Below, piece after piece: positions 38,071 through 46,383 of a stretch of DNA of 64,000 nt. Origin of the DNA: Lachnospiraceae bacterium. GTDB taxonomy: Bacteria; Bacillota; Clostridia; Lachnospirales; Lachnospiraceae. Each line of letters starts with the position of its first letter. The stretch's first letter is position 1. The notes below the pieces were generated by a model that did no database searches, was not told the DNA's origin, and saw only the letters and a list, made by a program, of their open reading frames with translations. The stretch spans positions 87,842 through 151,841 of the forward strand of contig CAJTDL010000010.1 in the NCBI GenBank assembly GCA_910575035.1. The letters are read 5' to 3'. Both the position numbers and the translations under genes were made by a program.

Positions 38071-38110
38071 GAGCCGCCATGCTGGCAGGGAATTGTCGGC
38101 ATGGCGGCTT
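38071..38110 (+). terminator. Hairpin after the GH127 gene, probable terminator
   Basis: AGCCGCCATGC (38072-38082) pairs perfectly with GCATGGCGGCT (38099-38109) around a 16-base loop. Only TTCTAAGTT follows, so termination may be partial. Confidence 0.6.
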
Positions 38111-38181
38111 CTAAGTTACTGTTTATAGCCAATGTAATTTGCTTAAGTGATTTTACAGACAGGCGGTGGGACAACGCTTCA

Positions 38182-38252
38182 GTTACTATTCATGATTCAG
38201 TAATGTGCGGAACTGTGCATTCTGTGAGTGCCTCCAGGCCATGAATAGAAAC
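38182..38252 (+). repeat. Interspersed repeat, 71-bp copy
   Basis: GTTACTATTCATGATTCAG ... CCATGAATAGAAAC: inverted ends GTTACTATTCATG and CATGAATAGAAAC around a decayed GAACTGTGCATTC core shared with the copies at 20881 and 45369. The rest of 37953-38615 holds no gene that I can support. Confidence 0.65.
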
Positions 38253-38615
38253 ACGCTTCAAAATATCTGCCCAAAATAATATTTAGGCGCTATTGCATTT
38301 CCAATAACGATGTGCTATATTGAAAATACACAGTAGCCAGTGGTTCTGGGCATGGAGCCGTTTGGCAAGTTGTTTCTTTGGCATAGGCTATAGCATATTT
38401 AAGCGCCGGAATAACCGTATTCCACCCTTTTATTTTTAATGGTTCAGGGGGTGGTTTTTCTATGCAAATTTTATAGAGGCTGAAGCGATGGGCTGGAGGC
38501 GTTTTTTTGGGCGGGCAGGCTGTTTGGGATTGGATGGTAATGATTTTCCAGACATGGCTCAGGCGGTATTTGGAAAAATAATATTATCTTAACGATAGAA
38601 AGAGAGGAACAGACG

Positions 38616-40640
38616 ATGTGGGAAAAAGTTTGGAATCATGAAAAAATTGCTTATGGCGGGGATTATAACCCAGAGCAGTGGCCAGAGGAAACATGGGAGG
38701 AGGATATGCGGCTGCTAAAGCTGGCGCATATTGATATCCTGACTTTGAATGTATTTTCTTGGGCGGCTCTGCAGCCTTCAGAGGATACTTACAATTTTGA
38801 AAAGCTGGACAAAATCATGGAGCTTGCAAAAAAGCATGGCATGAAGGTGTGCCTTGCCACCAGCACAGCAGCGCATCCGGCATGGATGGCAAGGAAATAC
38901 CCAGAGGTGTTACGGACAGATTTCCATGGGGTAAAGCATAAATTCGGCGCAAGGCATAATTCCTGCCCTAACAGTGATGTTTACCGCAAATACTCTGTAA
39001 GGCTGGCAGAGAAGCTGGCAGAGCGCTATAAGGATTATGGCAATATTGTGGCATGGCATATTTCCAATGAATATGGCGGGGAGTGCTATTGTGAGAATTG
39101 TGAAAATGCATTTCGGGGATGGCTGCAGAAGCGCTATGGCACTTTAGAGAAATTGAACCGCGCTTGGAACACTTCATTTTGGGGCCATACCATTTATGAT
39201 TGGGAGGATATTGTGCTGCCAGACCAACGCAGTGAGCATATAGACGAAGACCGCACAGTAGCGCAGGCCATCAGCATTGATTACCGCAGGTTCAATTCAG
39301 ACAGTATTATGGAGTGCTTCCAGCTGGAATATGACGCCGTTAAGAAGATTACGCCCAATATCCCTGTGACCACAAACCTTATGGGGGCTTACAAGCCATT
39401 GGATTATATGAAATGGGGAAAATATATGGATTTTATTTCCTGGGACAATTATCCATCCAATGAGGATTCCATCAGCAAAACAGCGATGAACCATGACCTG
39501 ATGCGGGGCGTAGGGGATAATAAGCCTTTTGTATTGATGGAGCAGACTCCCAGCCAGCAGAATTGGCAGCCCTTTAATGCCTTGAAGCGGCCTGGAGTAA
39601 TGCGCCTGTGGAGCTATCAGGCAGTGGCTCATGGATCCGATGCAGTGATGTTCTTCCAGATGAAGCGCAGCATTGGCTCCTGTGAGAAATACCATGGCGC
39701 AGTGATTTCCCATGCAGGCCATGAGAACACTAGGGTATTCCGGGAATGCACGGAGCTGGGCGCAGAATTGGAGAAGCTGGGCGGGGAAATCCTGGGTTCT
39801 ACGGTTCCGGCTGAAACAGCCATCCTGTTTGACTGGGAAAACTGGTGGGCTGTGGAATATTCCGCAGGCCCGAATGTTGACTTGAGATACCATGACGAGG
39901 TGCTGAATTACTATGCTGCCCTCCATAACCAGAATATCCCTGTGGATATGATTTCCGAAGAGGCGGATTTGTCAAAGTATAAGCTGGTGATTGCCCCTGT
40001 GATGTATATGACAAAGCCAGGTGTGGATGAGCGAATCCGTGTGTTTGTGGAGAATGGCGGCACCTTTGTCACCACCTTTTTCAGCGGCTATGTGGATGAA
40101 AGCGACCTGGTTATCCTGGGAGGATATCCAGGGAGGCTCCGGGATATCCTGGGGATTTGGGTAGAGGAGATTGATTCCTTGCCAGAGCATAAGAAGAATT
40201 CCTTCTTTTATCAGGGGCAGGAATACGATGCAAAGCTCCTGTGTGATATTATGCATTTGGAAGGTGCAGAGTCCCTGGCGGAATACCAGCAGGATTTCTA
40301 TGCCAACACCCCTGTGCTGACCCGCAATTCCTTCGGGAGAGGGCAGGCATATTACGTGGGTACCCGTTCGGATAAGGCATTCTATCAGAAGCTGTTAGAA
40401 GATATCTGCACTGAGCAGCAGATTTATCCTGTGCTCAAAACACCAAAGGGTGTAGAGGCCGTTAAGCGGGTGCGTGGCCAGGAGCAATACCTGTTCCTGC
40501 TCAACCATGAGGAAGATAGGGTGCAGGTGAATGTTGAGGAATCCGCCCAGGATCTTCTGACAGGCAAGGAGTACCAGAAAGGGGAAAGGGTGGTATTGCC
40601 TGCAAAGGGCGTGGCTATTTTGAAAGGATGTTTATCTTGA
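38616..40640 (+). CDS. GH42 beta-galactosidase or arabinopyranosidase, cytosolic
   Basis: A 674-residue glycoside hydrolase family 42 enzyme without signal peptide, so it acts on imported oligosaccharides. Catalytic acid/base Glu152 (WHISNEYGG) and nucleophile Glu309 (VLMEQTPS) are present, as is the Cys cluster that binds zinc in GH42 (Cys117, Cys157, Cys159, Cys162). Domain A barrel (about 1-390), trimerisation domain B (about 395-610) and a C-terminal beta domain follow the usual plan. GH42 members cleave beta-galactosides and sometimes alpha-L-arabinopyranosides; its place beside arabinose-releasing enzymes suggests side chains of arabinogalactan or type I galactan. GAGAGGAAC lies 8 bases before the ATG. 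A hairpin terminator follows. Confidence 0.9.
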   Translation: MWEKVWNHEKIAYGGDYNPEQWPEETWEEDMRLLKLAHIDILTLNVFSWAALQPSEDTYNFEKLDKIMELAKKHGMKVCLATSTAAHPAWMARKYPEVLRTDFHGVKHKFGARHNSCPNSDVYRKYSVRLAEKLAERYKDYGNIVAWHISNEYGGECYCENCENAFRGWLQKRYGTLEKLNRAWNTSFWGHTIYDWEDIVLPDQRSEHIDEDRTVAQAISIDYRRFNSDSIMECFQLEYDAVKKITPNIPVTTNLMGAYKPLDYMKWGKYMDFISWDNYPSNEDSISKTAMNHDLMRGVGDNKPFVLMEQTPSQQNWQPFNALKRPGVMRLWSYQAVAHGSDAVMFFQMKRSIGSCEKYHGAVISHAGHENTRVFRECTELGAELEKLGGEILGSTVPAETAILFDWENWWAVEYSAGPNVDLRYHDEVLNYYAALHNQNIPVDMISEEADLSKYKLVIAPVMYMTKPGVDERIRVFVENGGTFVTTFFSGYVDESDLVILGGYPGRLRDILGIWVEEIDSLPEHKKNSFFYQGQEYDAKLLCDIMHLEGAESLAEYQQDFYANTPVLTRNSFGRGQAYYVGTRSDKAFYQKLLEDICTEQQIYPVLKTPKGVEAVKRVRGQEQYLFLLNHEEDRVQVNVEESAQDLLTGKEYQKGERVVLPAKGVAILKGCLS

Positions 40641-40688
40641 ACCACTATGATTAGGCTTATCATTGCATAAACCAGGTTGGTATTTGTA

Positions 40689-40716
40689 AGCGAAGGGCTT
40701 TGTGCCCTTTGCTTTT
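40689..40716 (+). terminator. Intrinsic terminator after the GH42 gene
   Basis: GCGAAGGGC (40690-40698) pairs with GCCCTTTGC (40704-40712) with a 5-base loop, followed by TTTTATT. It stands only 18 bp before the next start codon, so the next gene must rely on read-through or a promoter close by. Confidence 0.75.
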
Positions 40717-40733
40717 ATTGCGAGGTATTGCTT

Positions 40734-43673
40734 ATGTTAATGTTAAAGGCAAACAATGAATTGAAAAATGTATTTACCCGCATGATCGCTACCATGGGGG
40801 CAAAGGTGGAATGGAAAGGGAATTTTGTAGTCCTAAACCATTTTCTGATCCTGTCAGGAAGGGTCCGTTCATTGGTGCTAAATTTTGAAAACCGAAAGGT
40901 AGCCACAAATATTATTGAGCTGCCAGACCAGGAAGAAGATATGGAGCCAATAGAAGGGAATGAGATATTGGCCAATGTCCTGAATATGAGCCTGTATGCA
41001 TTTGGGAAATGGGGAATGATCAAAGGGCTTAAGGTAGATCAGGACGACACCCAGCTCAATGGGCTTTTTTGCACTGTTTTAAAGGATTTAAAGATCCATC
41101 CGGATTATCGGAAGGATCATTTTCGGTTTTATAAGGATAAGATACAGATTACTTATGAAGAAGTGGTGCAGGCAGCCATAGAGGAAGGGAAACGGAAGGC
41201 GCAGGAGCCCAAGGAAGACACAGAGAAGGCAGAGCAGGAACGGAAGGCGGGGCTATGGCATAATATGCGCTGGGACATGGATCAGGCCTCCTTCCAAAAG
41301 GAAGAGGTAAATGATTATGAAAAAAAGGCCTCCCGTTTGGGGAATAATTTCTATGTTACAGGCTATCTGTGCCCCTCTTGTAAGGCAAAGCTGCATATGT
41401 GCGTGTATCCCCAGGGTAAGGAATTCCCCATTGAAACTGAGGAAGGGAAAGTATTTTTGGCAAGGAGCTATACCTGTGACAGCTGTAATCTCTATTATAC
41501 GCCGCGCCCGCAAAAGCTTCTGCGGGAAGGTGATATCTATGTGCTGAAATTTGGTAAAGACCGTGACGCTTATGAGGATTACTGTGAGTTGCTGGGAAGC
41601 CGGGGCGCGAGGGTTTCCAATTACAATTTTAATGAATATGCTTCGGAGCGCGGCAAGGGAAAAAAATCCCCTACGCTGGAAGAGGCCTGTGCAGATATGG
41701 AGCAAATGCCAGAGGATGCATTGCAGGAATTGGATGAAAAGCTGGAGGCTGGATTTTTCCCCCTCGCAAAAGCAGAGCCTTACCGCAGGAAGCTGGCAGA
41801 GCTCTTGCGGCGGCGGAAAAAGCAAAAAAATGCAGCCTCCCCTGAAGGTGCGCCTGGAAATATGCAGGATTTAAAAGGAACTGGAAGCCACTCTGGGCCA
41901 GGGGGAGCGCATGAAGGTTTTGGAAATGCTCCTGGGCGTGAAGGCTCCAGAAGTTTTGGAGGGAAAAGAGATGCGCAGAAGGGAGCTAAAGATGCCTTTG
42001 TACATAGAACCCAGCAGGAAAATTCTAAAAATGTCTTTGTACATAGAACCCAACAGGAAAATTCTAAAGATGCCCTTTTACAAGGAAATGCCCAGGAAAG
42101 TGCAGGTGACGTCCCTGGCCAGGGGAATCTTAAGGAGGGCATAAGTGATGTTCCTGGATATGGGAGCCAACAAAAAGGCTCTGCGGATGTCCTTTTGCAA
42201 GGGGATGCTCAGGGAGGCCGTGCCTCTGGGAGGAATGGCGGGGGCGCAGGCAATGTCCCTGGCCAGGGGCAATCAGCGAAAGGTACAAGTACAGACGCCG
42301 CTTCCTTGGCAGCGATGGAGAAATATGCCTCTCGTATTAAGGTATTAGACCGTATGTCTCTGCGGCAGATTCAGGAGCTGGAAAAACAGGTGCAGAGAGA
42401 TTCCCGTTTGGAGGAAGGTATGCGCAATGGGTTTCTTGCCCAAATCCGGGAAGCCATATTAAAAAAGGAGGAAGAGCTTGCCAGGCAGAAGGCTCAGAGC
42501 TGTCAGGGCAAGCCCTATGCGGCCATTGTGCGCACTATGGAGGAGGTTGCCAAGTCTGGATGCCCGCAAAAGGCGAAGGATGAAATATTGGCCTCCCTGC
42601 AAGGATTAAAGCAAAGCCAGGCACAGCAAGAGGCCGAGCAGTTGATGGCAAACCTTCCTTTGGAAATGAATCAGAAGCAATACCGAATATTTCGGGATAA
42701 GCTGAGCCAATATGAGGGCGTAGATATTTCTGCCTATGAGAGCCGCCTGGAGGAATGGCGCAAGCAGGGGCGGCAGCAGGAACTTGCCAGGATGGCCGGG
42801 CGGATTGGAAGGAGTAACCGAAGCGGCCTGATGCAAATGCTGCAGCAGCTAAAAGAGGGGGGCTTCTCCCAGGAAGAAATAGATCCTGTCCAGCAAAAGG
42901 TAGAGGATCAGATACGCCTATTGGATGAACAGGCCATTGATAATATATGCCCAGATATTATGGGGCTGTCCTTTGACGATGCGATAGAGGCATATGAGAA
43001 GATTGAAGGCGGCGCATTTTTGCCGGAGCTGAAAACAAATACATTGGAAATGATCGACAAGCGGCTGACTAAGATCAAGATGGATGAGTGCGGCCTTCTG
43101 ATGGAAAAGCTGCGGGATGAGGTTCAGGCGCGTATTAAAGATGCAAAGAGGATCCACTATTATGAGGTGCGCAGCATTATGCGGGGGGATTGGGCTTCGC
43201 AGGAGGCAGAGCTGGTGGCCATGGCGCTGAATACTTATGCCAGGGATCGCCATCGTTACGAATACCCCATTATCGTATGCGACTCCTCTGGCAAAAAAAA
43301 TGGGCGGGAGGGCTTTATACTGACCCCTGACCATATTTTCTATAACAGTGCATTTAGCAGTGAGGCCATCCCCATCCGTTCCGTAGTGCGTGTGGAAGGG
43401 AATACAGGGCTGTTGAACCGCGGACTGTATATTAACCGTGGAAATGGCCTTAAGACGAAAATCCCAAGCGGAATCCCCACAAAGGAGCTGCGTGTTTTTG
43501 GGGAAATTTTAAGCCGTTTTGTTTCTTATCTGCAAGAGAAGCCAGAGTCCAGGAGCATTGCTTATTTGGCCAAGGAAAAGCATGAGGTGAAATGCTGCTA
43601 CCGCTGCGGTTACAATTATCGGGAAGGGAATATTTGCCCGAAATGTGGGAACCGGGAGAGCCATGGGGGCTGA
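40734..43673 (+). CDS. Large zinc-ribbon protein with minisatellite linker, function unknown
   Basis: A 979-residue soluble protein I cannot place in a named family. Visible parts: an alpha/beta N-terminal domain (about 1-125), a first zinc ribbon with CPSC ... CDSC (about 210-255), a helical region, a low-complexity linker (about 385-525) with six 13-residue repeats, long coiled coil (about 525-780), a C-terminal domain that looks PH-like (about 820-945, REGFILTPDHIFYNSAFSSE) and a final zinc ribbon CYRCGYN ... CPKCGN. Terminal zinc ribbon and PH-like fold suggest a scaffold at the membrane or on nucleic acid, but this is a guess. ATG 40734 has GAGG 8 bases upstream; the longer frame from 40677 runs through the terminator. 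Confidence 0.75.
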   Translation: MLMLKANNELKNVFTRMIATMGAKVEWKGNFVVLNHFLILSGRVRSLVLNFENRKVATNIIELPDQEEDMEPIEGNEILANVLNMSLYAFGKWGMIKGLKVDQDDTQLNGLFCTVLKDLKIHPDYRKDHFRFYKDKIQITYEEVVQAAIEEGKRKAQEPKEDTEKAEQERKAGLWHNMRWDMDQASFQKEEVNDYEKKASRLGNNFYVTGYLCPSCKAKLHMCVYPQGKEFPIETEEGKVFLARSYTCDSCNLYYTPRPQKLLREGDIYVLKFGKDRDAYEDYCELLGSRGARVSNYNFNEYASERGKGKKSPTLEEACADMEQMPEDALQELDEKLEAGFFPLAKAEPYRRKLAELLRRRKKQKNAASPEGAPGNMQDLKGTGSHSGPGGAHEGFGNAPGREGSRSFGGKRDAQKGAKDAFVHRTQQENSKNVFVHRTQQENSKDALLQGNAQESAGDVPGQGNLKEGISDVPGYGSQQKGSADVLLQGDAQGGRASGRNGGGAGNVPGQGQSAKGTSTDAASLAAMEKYASRIKVLDRMSLRQIQELEKQVQRDSRLEEGMRNGFLAQIREAILKKEEELARQKAQSCQGKPYAAIVRTMEEVAKSGCPQKAKDEILASLQGLKQSQAQQEAEQLMANLPLEMNQKQYRIFRDKLSQYEGVDISAYESRLEEWRKQGRQQELARMAGRIGRSNRSGLMQMLQQLKEGGFSQEEIDPVQQKVEDQIRLLDEQAIDNICPDIMGLSFDDAIEAYEKIEGGAFLPELKTNTLEMIDKRLTKIKMDECGLLMEKLRDEVQARIKDAKRIHYYEVRSIMRGDWASQEAELVAMALNTYARDRHRYEYPIIVCDSSGKKNGREGFILTPDHIFYNSAFSSEAIPIRSVVRVEGNTGLLNRGLYINRGNGLKTKIPSGIPTKELRVFGEILSRFVSYLQEKPESRSIAYLAKEKHEVKCCYRCGYNYREGNICPKCGNRESHGG
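41985..42218 (+). repeat. In-frame minisatellite (6 x 39 bp) in the zinc-ribbon gene
   Basis: Units encode AKDAFVHRTQQEN, SKNVFVHRTQQEN, SKDALLQGNAQES, AGDVPGQGNLKEG, ISDVPGYGSQQKG and SADVLLQGDAQGG. The first two are almost identical in DNA; later units have drifted. Confidence 0.85.
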
Positions 43674-43740
43674 TGCAGGAGCAATAAGCATCCAGCTATC
43701 ACCTTATGCTGACGCAAATAATAAACACGGAATATTCTAG

Positions 43741-43905
43741 GATTAATGCAATGCCGTATGAGCAGTGACAGCCAGCTTTCAGTTGATGTAATGCTGTATG
43801 GGCCAGCAGCAGCCGGCTTTCCATATAATGTAATATGGTACGAGTGAGTGACAGTCGGCTGAAATTAAGATAATGCTGCATGGCTAAGAGATGGCAGGTT
43901 GTAAA
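43741..43905 (+). repeat. Imperfect tandem repeat, period about 41 bp, four units
   Basis: Each unit has the pattern A-T-G-N-A-A-T-G-C-N-G-T-A-T-G, a purine-rich spacer and G-C-N-G-G-C-T; unit starts lie near 43746, 43786, 43827 and 43869. It fills the gap between the zinc-ribbon gene and the GreA-like gene. Spacers are not unique sequences of equal length, so this is not a CRISPR array. Confidence 0.6.
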
Positions 43906-43958
43906 AATGGAGCGGCAGTGAAGGTATCAGAGCCGCTGCAAAGTGGGAAAGGATGGAA

Positions 43959-44465
43959 ATGATGAGAGAGCGGTTGACAAAAAGTGATGTCAAGAAAATA
44001 GAGGAGGAAATAGAGTATCGGAAGCTGGTTGTCCGTAAGGAAGCCATTGAAGCTGTCAAAGAGGCCAGGGCGCATGGGGATCTGAGCGAAAATTTTGAGT
44101 ACCATGCCGCAAAAAAAGATAAGAATAAAAATGACAGCCGGATCCGCTATCTGGAGCGCATGCTGAAAACAGCAGAGATTATTTCTGATGATTCAAAGGA
44201 TGACGAGGTGGGGATCAACAATACTGTGACGGTATATTTTGAGGAAGATGATGAGGAACAGGTTTTCCGTCTGGTAACTTCCATCCGGGGAAATTCCATA
44301 AAAAACATGATCAGCACAGAATCCCCCATTGGAAAGGCGATCTTCGGCCGTAAGGCAGGCGACCGGGTAGCGGTAAAGGTCAATGAAAGTTACAGCTATT
44401 ATGTAGTAATCCGAAAGATTGAAAATACGGAGGAGGATGCTAACGACACTATCCGGGGATATTGA
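43959..44465 (+). CDS. greA: GreA/GreB-family transcription elongation factor
   Basis: Rescues backtracked RNA polymerase by stimulating transcript cleavage. The 168 residues show an N-terminal coiled coil (about 1-75) whose tip carries HGDLSENFEY, with the Asp and Glu that reach the polymerase active site, and a C-terminal FKBP-like domain (about 85-165; SPIGKAIFGRKAGDRVAV). In this branch the usual Ala of the tip is Phe. ATG 43959 is preferred because GGGAAAGG ends 6 bases before it; ATG 43953 abuts the ribosome site. It converges with the CsoR gene with 11 bp between stops. It may be a second Gre factor rather than the housekeeping one. Confidence 0.88.
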   Translation: MMRERLTKSDVKKIEEEIEYRKLVVRKEAIEAVKEARAHGDLSENFEYHAAKKDKNKNDSRIRYLERMLKTAEIISDDSKDDEVGINNTVTVYFEEDDEEQVFRLVTSIRGNSIKNMISTESPIGKAIFGRKAGDRVAVKVNESYSYYVVIRKIENTEEDANDTIRGY

Positions 44466-44476
44466 TGCCGCAATTC

Positions 44477-44911
44477 TTATTTGATAAATGTCTCTATGGC
44501 TTTTTTTAAGTCATCCAGAGCCTGGTGGTCGCCATGTTCCACAGCGTCTACAATGCAATGGGAAATATGGTCCTCTAAAATAATTTTCCCAATGTTATTA
44601 ATGGCGGATCGGACAGCGGCGATCTGAATCAGAACCTCGCTGCAGTCCCGCCCATCTTCCACCATACGTTTTACAGCCTCCATATGGCCGATTGCCCTGG
44701 ACATCCGATTTAGGACTGCCTGGGTCTGCTGATGGCTGTGGGTATGCGGATGTCCAGGGGAAGGCGTTTTCCCATGCGAGTGGCTATGGCTCTGTGGATG
44801 GCTAGGGGAAGGCGTGTCCTTATGTGAGTGGCTATGGAAATATTCCGGGTTCTGCTGTTGTGCATTGGGGCTATTGTGCAGAGGTTTTTCGCTTCGTGTG
44901 TTATGATCCAT
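44477..44911 (-). CDS. CsoR/FrmR-family metal-responsive repressor with histidine-rich N-terminus
   Basis: DNA-binding repressor of the DUF156 four-helix family. Residues 60-144 are the conserved core and contain the Cu(I) triad of CsoR: a Cys in GRDCSEV, then a His 25 residues later and a Cys four beyond it (LEDHISHC). The N-terminal 55 residues are unusual: two 16-residue repeats of the form HSHSHxxTPSPxHPxx give at least fifteen His residues, which could buffer copper, nickel or zinc. ATG 44911 is preferred over 44998 because CAGGAG lies 7 bases upstream. No metal pump or chaperone gene is adjacent, so the regulon lies elsewhere. Confidence 0.85.
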   Translation of the reverse strand: MDHNTRSEKPLHNSPNAQQQNPEYFHSHSHKDTPSPSHPQSHSHSHGKTPSPGHPHTHSHQQTQAVLNRMSRAIGHMEAVKRMVEDGRDCSEVLIQIAAVRSAINNIGKIILEDHISHCIVDAVEHGDHQALDDLKKAIETFIK

Positions 44912-44997
44912 GGTATCTCCTGATTTTGTGAATTTTTTAGTTTTGTGTGAATGCAGGCTTATATTTAGAGAAATTTTGCAATCCGGACACAGCCTCA

Positions 44998-45044
44998 CTT
45001 CTGAATCATGTTCTCATGGAATGCGCAGTTCAGCGCATTCCTGC
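44998..45044 (-). repeat. Interspersed repeat, partial copy
   Basis: On the minus strand GCAGGAATGCGCTGAACTGC followed by GCATTCCATGAGAACATGAT matches the internal hairpin part of the 148-bp repeat at 20881-21028. Both ends are missing. Confidence 0.7.
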
Positions 45045-45178
45045 CAACGGACAATCCACAAGAGGCTGGGGTATTCTTTGGGGGGCGGGTGGTTAAATAT
45101 TTCCATACTCAAATATCAATATTAGTAGTTTATCAACATCATTTTCAGCCATTTAAAAAATCATTCATGGTTGTAAAT

Positions 45179-45274
45179 TTAATTTTGGCAGATTTTCCAT
45201 TTTTGAGAGTTCGTAAAATATAATATTCCTTCTCTGGCAAGTTTCAGTTTTTCTGATATTTTTAGGCGTATCAT
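45179..45274 (-). CDS. Short reading frame behind a strong regulated promoter, probably a truncated regulator
   Basis: Thirty-one codons starting MIRLKISEKLKLAREGILYF with AGAGGTG 6 bases before the ATG. Not recognisable as a family. Its promoter is near consensus and contains a perfect 20-bp palindrome, the usual arrangement for an autoregulated repressor, so this is likely the start of a regulator whose remainder has been lost; a genuine small protein cannot be excluded. Confidence 0.4.
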   Translation of the reverse strand: MIRLKISEKLKLAREGILYFTNSQKWKICQN

Positions 45275-45301
45275 TTTTATCACCTCTATAAAAGTAGATG
45301 C

Positions 45302-45330
45302 ATTATAACAGAACACAGTTGTTCTGTCAA
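45302..45330 (-). promoter_or_regulatory. Consensus promoter with perfect palindromic operator in the spacer
   Basis: Minus strand: -35 TTGACA (45325-45330), 17-bp spacer, -10 TATAAT (45302-45307). ACAGAACA-CAGT-TGTTCTGT (45308-45327) fills the spacer, with 8-bp perfect arms. A TetR- or LysR-size operator; the cognate regulator is not visible. Confidence 0.75.
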
Positions 45331-45368
45331 ACAAAAATATAAGAAACTTCAATAAGCTTTGAAAAATT

Positions 45369-45510
45369 GTTATTATTCATGGCCTGGGAGCCGCTCATAG
45401 CAACAATTCGGGGCGATATTTAAAGTTTTGCTGTGCAAAAATCGTCTCTCACTCCTGAATCATGTTTTCACAGAATGCGCATTCCTGAGCCATGAATCAA
45501 TGTCAGTAAC
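45369..45510 (-). repeat. Interspersed repeat, full copy B (142 bp)
   Basis: Reverse complement is nearly the same as 20881-21028, beginning GTTACTGACATTGATTCATG and ending CCATGAATAATAAC. It lacks the CTGAACTGC loop of copy A, so its internal hairpin has collapsed. It extends into a run of related repeats up to about 45600, including the hairpin GTCAGGGAGC/GCTCCCTGAC (45580-45606). Confidence 0.8.
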
Positions 45511-46091
45511 TTAAGGGATTGACAGACAGGGGGCGGGATGGATGAGCGGTTGTCTGGGGGCGGGGATGGATAAGCGGCCGTCAGGGAGCGTCTGGAGCTC
45601 CCTGACTACGTTTTGCAAGGCTGTAAGGTGGAAAATTGATTCCTGTCTTCCAGTTAATGGCGCTGCCCAGGAAACAATGTGGTTTCACTAAGTGTCTGGT
45701 TTGATTCTGCATAGAGCCTAAGTAAGATTCCTGTAAAAAAGCCTTGGCTCCGCCCTGACGGACGCTTAGTCACTTCTGACGCCAGTCATTAAAATTTCTA
45801 ACATACGTTTCTCCCGGTCTGTGGCATCCCTTAAGTTACTGACATTGGCCATGAATTGTAACGAAAAATTTACTATAATAAATGAGGGATTCCCATGATA
45901 CATATGATAAATCCATTGGATTGTTTTTCTCTTAGAAATGCCTGTTTTAAAGACCTTCTACCATGAGACAACAGGGATCCGAACCATAGGAACACCTAAA
46001 AAATACAGAAAGAAAGGCCTTTGCAGTACACCATTATAAAGTATAATCAAGTCCTTTGCAGTATAAACTTTGCCAGAATCTTAAAATACAG
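45511..46091. other. Repeat-rich intergenic region
   Basis: No gene supported. Holds the hairpin at 45580-45606, a stretch similar to 30840-30936, and the short repeat copy at 45835-45862 (GTTACTGACATTGGCC-ATGAATTGTAAC). The part from about 45865 to 46091 shows no feature I can name. Confidence 0.5.
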
Positions 46092-46224
46092 TTGATTTCC
46101 AAATTCAGAAATGTTATTTTATAGAAAAGGAGCAGCCGCCCACAGAGTGGTTAGCCTCTTAAGATTAGATTAAAAAATAAACCTACCTCAATCCTCCAAG
46201 ATTGCAAGGTGAGTTTATTTTTTT
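46092..46224 (+). ncRNA. Antitoxin RNA of a type I toxin-antitoxin locus, with promoter
   Basis: Promoter TTGATT (46092-46097), 17-bp spacer, TATTTT (46115-46120). The RNA should start near 46127 and end at the hairpin 46172-46223 (AAAAATAAAC with GTTTATTTTT and inner CAATC/GATTG) after about 98 nt. It is convergent with, and complementary to, the 3' end of the toxin mRNA; the terminator serves both strands. This is the layout of TxpA/RatA-like pairs. The RNA itself is inferred from promoter and terminator. Confidence 0.65.
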
Positions 46225-46313
46225 TGCTTGTTGTTCCTATTTATGTAGGCAGGCAGTGCAATCAGGAAGTTACCGCCTAAAAATAACAGGCTTAAAATTT
46301 GGTATGTATCCAT
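46215..46313 (-). CDS. Holin-like type I toxin peptide
   Basis: A 32-residue hydrophobic peptide: MDTYQILSLLFLGGNF, a membrane-spanning LIAL segment and a charged tail NRNNKQKK. This is the pattern of the putative holin-like toxin family (Tyr near position 4, one transmembrane helix, Lys/Asn-rich end). A strong GGAGG lies 8 bases before the ATG. The toxin promoter is visible upstream and the 3' end overlaps a convergent RNA gene. When freed from the antitoxin RNA such peptides insert in the membrane and stop growth. The frame is easily missed because of its size. Confidence 0.8.
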   Translation of the reverse strand: MDTYQILSLLFLGGNFLIALPAYINRNNKQKK

Positions 46314-46383
46314 CTGCACCACCTCCCTTCTTTTGTGAAATTAGGGAGGTTATCACCTTGTAACATGTCTGCCCCATAGGCAT

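Noticed and set aside
43741..43905. CRISPR array
   Set aside because: Units are contiguous and drift along their length; there are no unique spacers of equal size and no cas genes.
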